Shown here: positions 61,783 through 64,000 of the stretch, one piece after another
Position numbering within the stretch: the first letter of the stretch is position 1
Layout of the letters: each line of letters opens with the position of its first letter
Assembly: GCA_016699675.1 (NCBI GenBank)
Contig: CP064985.1
Coordinates: 4,030,001-4,094,000, forward strand
Length of the DNA stretch: 64,000 nucleotides
Origin: Austwickia sp.
GTDB taxonomy: Bacteria > Actinomycetota > Actinomycetes > Actinomycetales > Dermatophilaceae
Direction of reading: 5' to 3'
Translations under genes and position numbers: made by a program
The notes under the pieces: model-generated
What the model saw: only the letters and a program-made list of their open reading frames with translations
Databases searched by the model: none
Told to the model about the DNA's origin: nothing

Positions 61783-62193
61783 TCAGTCCACCGCGTTCGC
61801 CGGTGCCTCGCCGAGGAACGGTCGCACCTCGAGCCATTCGTGGATGGGCTCCCCGCCGGCGCCGGGCGCCGCAGACAGCTCACCGGCGAGTTCGACGGCC
61901 CGATCCCAGCTGTCCACGTCGATGACCATCCACCCCGCGATCAGGTCCTTGGTCTCGGCGAACGGGCCATCGACCACCGGCGGGCGTCCCTCGCCGTCAT
62001 AGCGGACCCAGGCGCCCTCGGGGGCCAGCGCCTGCCCGTCGACGAACTCGCCGCTGGCCGTGAGCCGTTCCGCGAAGTCGGACATGAAAGTCAGGTGCGC
62101 GTCGACCGCCTCCGGCGTCCACGTCGACATGTCGATGTTGCGGATGGGTGTCGGGCCGCCGCGATAGTGCTTGAGCAACAGGTACTTCGCCAT
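61783..62193 (-). CDS. YCII/DGPF domain protein
   Basis: 136 residues: MAKYLLLKHYRGG at the start and VVDGPFAETKDLIAGWMVID as the DGPF motif. Genes of this kind accompany ECF42-type sigma factors, as here. Function unknown; the proteins may be effectors or sensors for the sigma factor. AGGAGTAG precedes the ATG. Confidence 0.88.
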   Translation of the reverse strand: MAKYLLLKHYRGGPTPIRNIDMSTWTPEAVDAHLTFMSDFAERLTASGEFVDGQALAPEGAWVRYDGEGRPPVVDGPFAETKDLIAGWMVIDVDSWDRAVELAGELSAAPGAGGEPIHEWLEVRPFLGEAPANAVD

Positions 62194-62331
62194 CGTCTAC
62201 TCCTTGGATGTCCGGCGGCCTCGGTGGCCACTCACCCCAGGGACGGAGCCGCCCGGCCGTTCTCGACATCGACAGCCCACCGACCCCGATGGACCACGTC
62301 GGTGGCCGGACGTCGCTGGCCAGACGTCGAG

Positions 62332-63219
62332 TCAGGGCAGCATGCGGTCGATCGCGTCGCAGATCGTCCCCACGCCGGCGGCGTCGAGGATCACCGAGTA
62401 GTGGTTGGCGTCCGCCTGCGTGACGGGCAACGACTCAGGCAGGGCGTGCGCGGCCAGCCGGGCGTCGTCGTACAGTCCCTGCGGTTCGTTGAGCATGCCC
62501 CGGGCCGCCCAGATCAACTCCATCCGCGCCCCTGCCGCGAGCGCGTTCTTGACCGCGGGTGCCACGGTGGGGTCGATGAGGACCGCCCCGCCGTCCTCGC
62601 GGATGGCCTCCAGGACGCACGTGGAGACGTAGCCGTCGCCGTCGGGGGCCCGCATGAGGTCGTAGAGGATGTAGCCGCGCGTCGTTTCCGAGGCGGGTCC
62701 CGTCAGCAGCGGGCCGACCGCCGGGTGCTGATCCCAGAACGCCAGGTAGGCCTCGGGGTCGTCGAAGCGCATCGTCAGCCGGGTCATGGCGGGGCCGATC
62801 ACGGCCTGCAGGGCGGCGTCGACGTCGATGCCCTCCGGCATGGGCAACGCCAGGCCGCCGTCGACGAGCAGGGCCCCGACGTACGGCGTCGGATCCGTCG
62901 CCATCGCGACCGCCGCGACAAAGGCGCCCATGGAGTGCCCGACGAGCAGCGTCGGTCCGCCCTGGGCGCGGGCGATCTCGGCCATGTCGGCGGCGTGGCT
63001 GCCCATCCCGTACGGCGGGCCGACCTCCCGGGAGCCGGCGCGGCCCCGCAGGTCGGGGGCGAGGACGCGGACCGCGCCCGCACCGTGTCGACGGCCGATC
63101 TCGAGGGCCACTTCGCCCCAGCACAGCCCGTTGCCGGTGATGCCGTGCACGAGCAGCACGGTCGGCGCGGACGGCCCGGGGGTGCCCTCGGACAGATCGT
63201 GAACGGTCAGGTCTGACAT
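62332..63219 (-). CDS. Alpha/beta hydrolase
   Basis: 295 residues. VLLVHGITGNGLCW is the oxyanion strand, VGHSMGAF the nucleophile elbow, and ANHYS near the end carries the His; the acid may be in LLTGPASETT or later and is not obvious. AGGAGGGG lies six bases before the ATG at 63219. It lies downstream of dxs on the same strand, 89 bases apart. Substrate unknown. Confidence 0.85.
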   Translation of the reverse strand: MSDLTVHDLSEGTPGPSAPTVLLVHGITGNGLCWGEVALEIGRRHGAGAVRVLAPDLRGRAGSREVGPPYGMGSHAADMAEIARAQGGPTLLVGHSMGAFVAAVAMATDPTPYVGALLVDGGLALPMPEGIDVDAALQAVIGPAMTRLTMRFDDPEAYLAFWDQHPAVGPLLTGPASETTRGYILYDLMRAPDGDGYVSTCVLEAIREDGGAVLIDPTVAPAVKNALAAGARMELIWAARGMLNEPQGLYDDARLAAHALPESLPVTQADANHYSVILDAAGVGTICDAIDRMLP

Positions 63220-63308
63220 GGCCCCTCCTGCGGACGACACCCCGGGCGACGGTGGCCGCCGTCGGGTTGAGGCCCCGGCCCGATCCCCACGCGAACCCGC
63301 GGCGCCTC

Positions 63309-64000
63309 CTACGCGGAGTCTGCCAGGCGGGGCCCGCGACGTGGGCTCTTGAGCCGCCGCAGGATCGTCTCGGGGGTCAGGCCGATCTCCGCGAGGACCT
63401 CGCCGCGGCTGGCATGGTCCAGGAACCGCTTGGGCACGCCGATCTGGACGACCGGGGTCTCCAGGCCCGCCTCGCCGAGGGCCAACTCGACGGCGGCACC
63501 GATCCCGCCGCCCACGACGTTGTCCTCGATGACCACGACGCGGTCGGCCCCGCGGGCCAACCCGGCGAGCTCTTCGGGGACCGGCAGGCACCAGCGGGGA
63601 TCGACGACGCGCACCGAACGCCCGCCGGCGGTGAGCTTCTGGGCGACCGCCAGCGCGGTGGGGACCATGGAACCGATGCCGACGACGAGGTCGTTCACGC
63701 CGCCCTCACCGGGCTCGACCAGCACATCCACCACGCCGAGCGTGCGGACCTGATCGATCGGCGGCGGCGGATTGCCCTTGGGGAAGCGCAGCACCGTCGG
63801 CCCGTCGTCGACGGCCAGGGCCTCCTCCAGGGCGGCGGCGACGCGGATCCCGTCCCGCGGGGCCGCGAGCCGCAGACCCGGCACGATGTTGGCCAGGGTC
63901 ATGTCCCACATGCCGTTGTGCGAGGCACCGTCGTTGCCGGTGATGCCCGCGCGGTCGAGCACAAAGGTCACGCCCGCTCGGTGCAGTGCGCAATCCATCA
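63309..64000 (-). CDS. dxs: 1-deoxy-D-xylulose-5-phosphate synthase, C-terminal part
   Basis: About 230 residues are in the window; the N-terminal thiamine-binding part lies beyond the right edge. VTFVLDRAGITGNDGASHNG (part of the pyrimidine domain, with conserved Arg and His) and the C-terminal transketolase domain with VVVIEDNVVGGGIGAAV and GVPKRFLDHASRGEVLAEIG are clear. The enzyme makes DXP from pyruvate and glyceraldehyde 3-phosphate for isoprenoid synthesis. In actinobacteria dxs often lies near rnd and hemE, as here. Confidence 0.95.
   Translation of the reverse strand, partial: MDCALHRAGVTFVLDRAGITGNDGASHNGMWDMTLANIVPGLRLAAPRDGIRVAAALEEALAVDDGPTVLRFPKGNPPPPIDQVRTLGVVDVLVEPGEGGVNDLVVGIGSMVPTALAVAQKLTAGGRSVRVVDPRWCLPVPEELAGLARGADRVVVIEDNVVGGGIGAAVELALGEAGLETPVVQIGVPKRFLDHASRGEVLAEIGLTPETILRRLKSPRRGPRLADSA

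Overview
The window is typical chromosomal DNA of a high-GC actinomycete, most like the Micrococcales (Dermatophilaceae/Intrasporangiaceae type); there is no rRNA gene, so the genus cannot be fixed. The evidence is the very high GC, the GTG starts, the many genes with no ribosome binding site that start 6-7 bases after a TANNNT box (leaderless transcripts), the actinobacterial families DUF4191, DUF3000 and HemQ, and a gene order close to that of Mycobacterium tuberculosis around sucB-lipB-lipA-glnA1-glnE-glnA2.

Left part (1-24200): the end of an acyltransferase/SGNH protein, then lpd and sucB (2-oxo acid dehydrogenase E3 and E2), a membrane Ser/Thr kinase, lipB and lipA (lipoate synthesis for the E2 lipoyl domains) separated by an ABC exporter pair, DUF4191 and RDD membrane proteins, and glnA1 behind a textbook GlnR box. 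Between glnA1 and glnE-glnA2 sits a block not expected from the M. tuberculosis order: two tandem hairpins that may belong to a small RNA, an unknown 432-residue protein, a FabH-like synthase, and a DevS kinase / universal stress protein / DevR regulator set like the hypoxia-dormancy module.

Middle (24200-38000): SRPBCC protein, small protein, map, a polyphosphate glucokinase with a histone-like basic tail, an MBL hydrolase, guaB1, a DUF6318/PKD secreted pair with a lower-GC patch, an FMN reductase, a DUF2087 protein, a zinc ribbon-DUF2254-MscS run, tRNA-Val(CAC), and a decayed locus in which a frameshifted polysaccharide deacetylase runs into a truncated toxin gene whose CopG-type antitoxin is intact. 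A tRNA Gly-Cys-Val operon follows.

Right part (38000-64000): glgX, PPK2, an alpha/beta hydrolase, ligC with its facing primase-polymerase partner, msrB, hemQ, an Na+/H+ antiporter, hemE-DUF3000-rnd, the fadA-fadB beta-oxidation operon, a MurA homologue fused to an XRE DNA-binding domain behind a 12-bp palindrome, then an accessory stretch (RibD-like reductase, a two-component pair whose kinase has an in-frame TAG, DUF6157, a HigBA toxin-antitoxin pair, an ECF sigma factor also with an in-frame TAG, its DGPF/YCII partner, an alpha/beta hydrolase) and finally the C-terminal part of dxs.

The most unusual items are the XRE-MurA fusion with a possible autoregulatory operator, the two in-frame amber codons 2.7 kb apart, the deletion scar joining deacetylase and toxin fragments, the divergent leaderless promoters with overlapping -10 boxes at msrB, and the basic tails on the polyphosphate glucokinase and GlgX.
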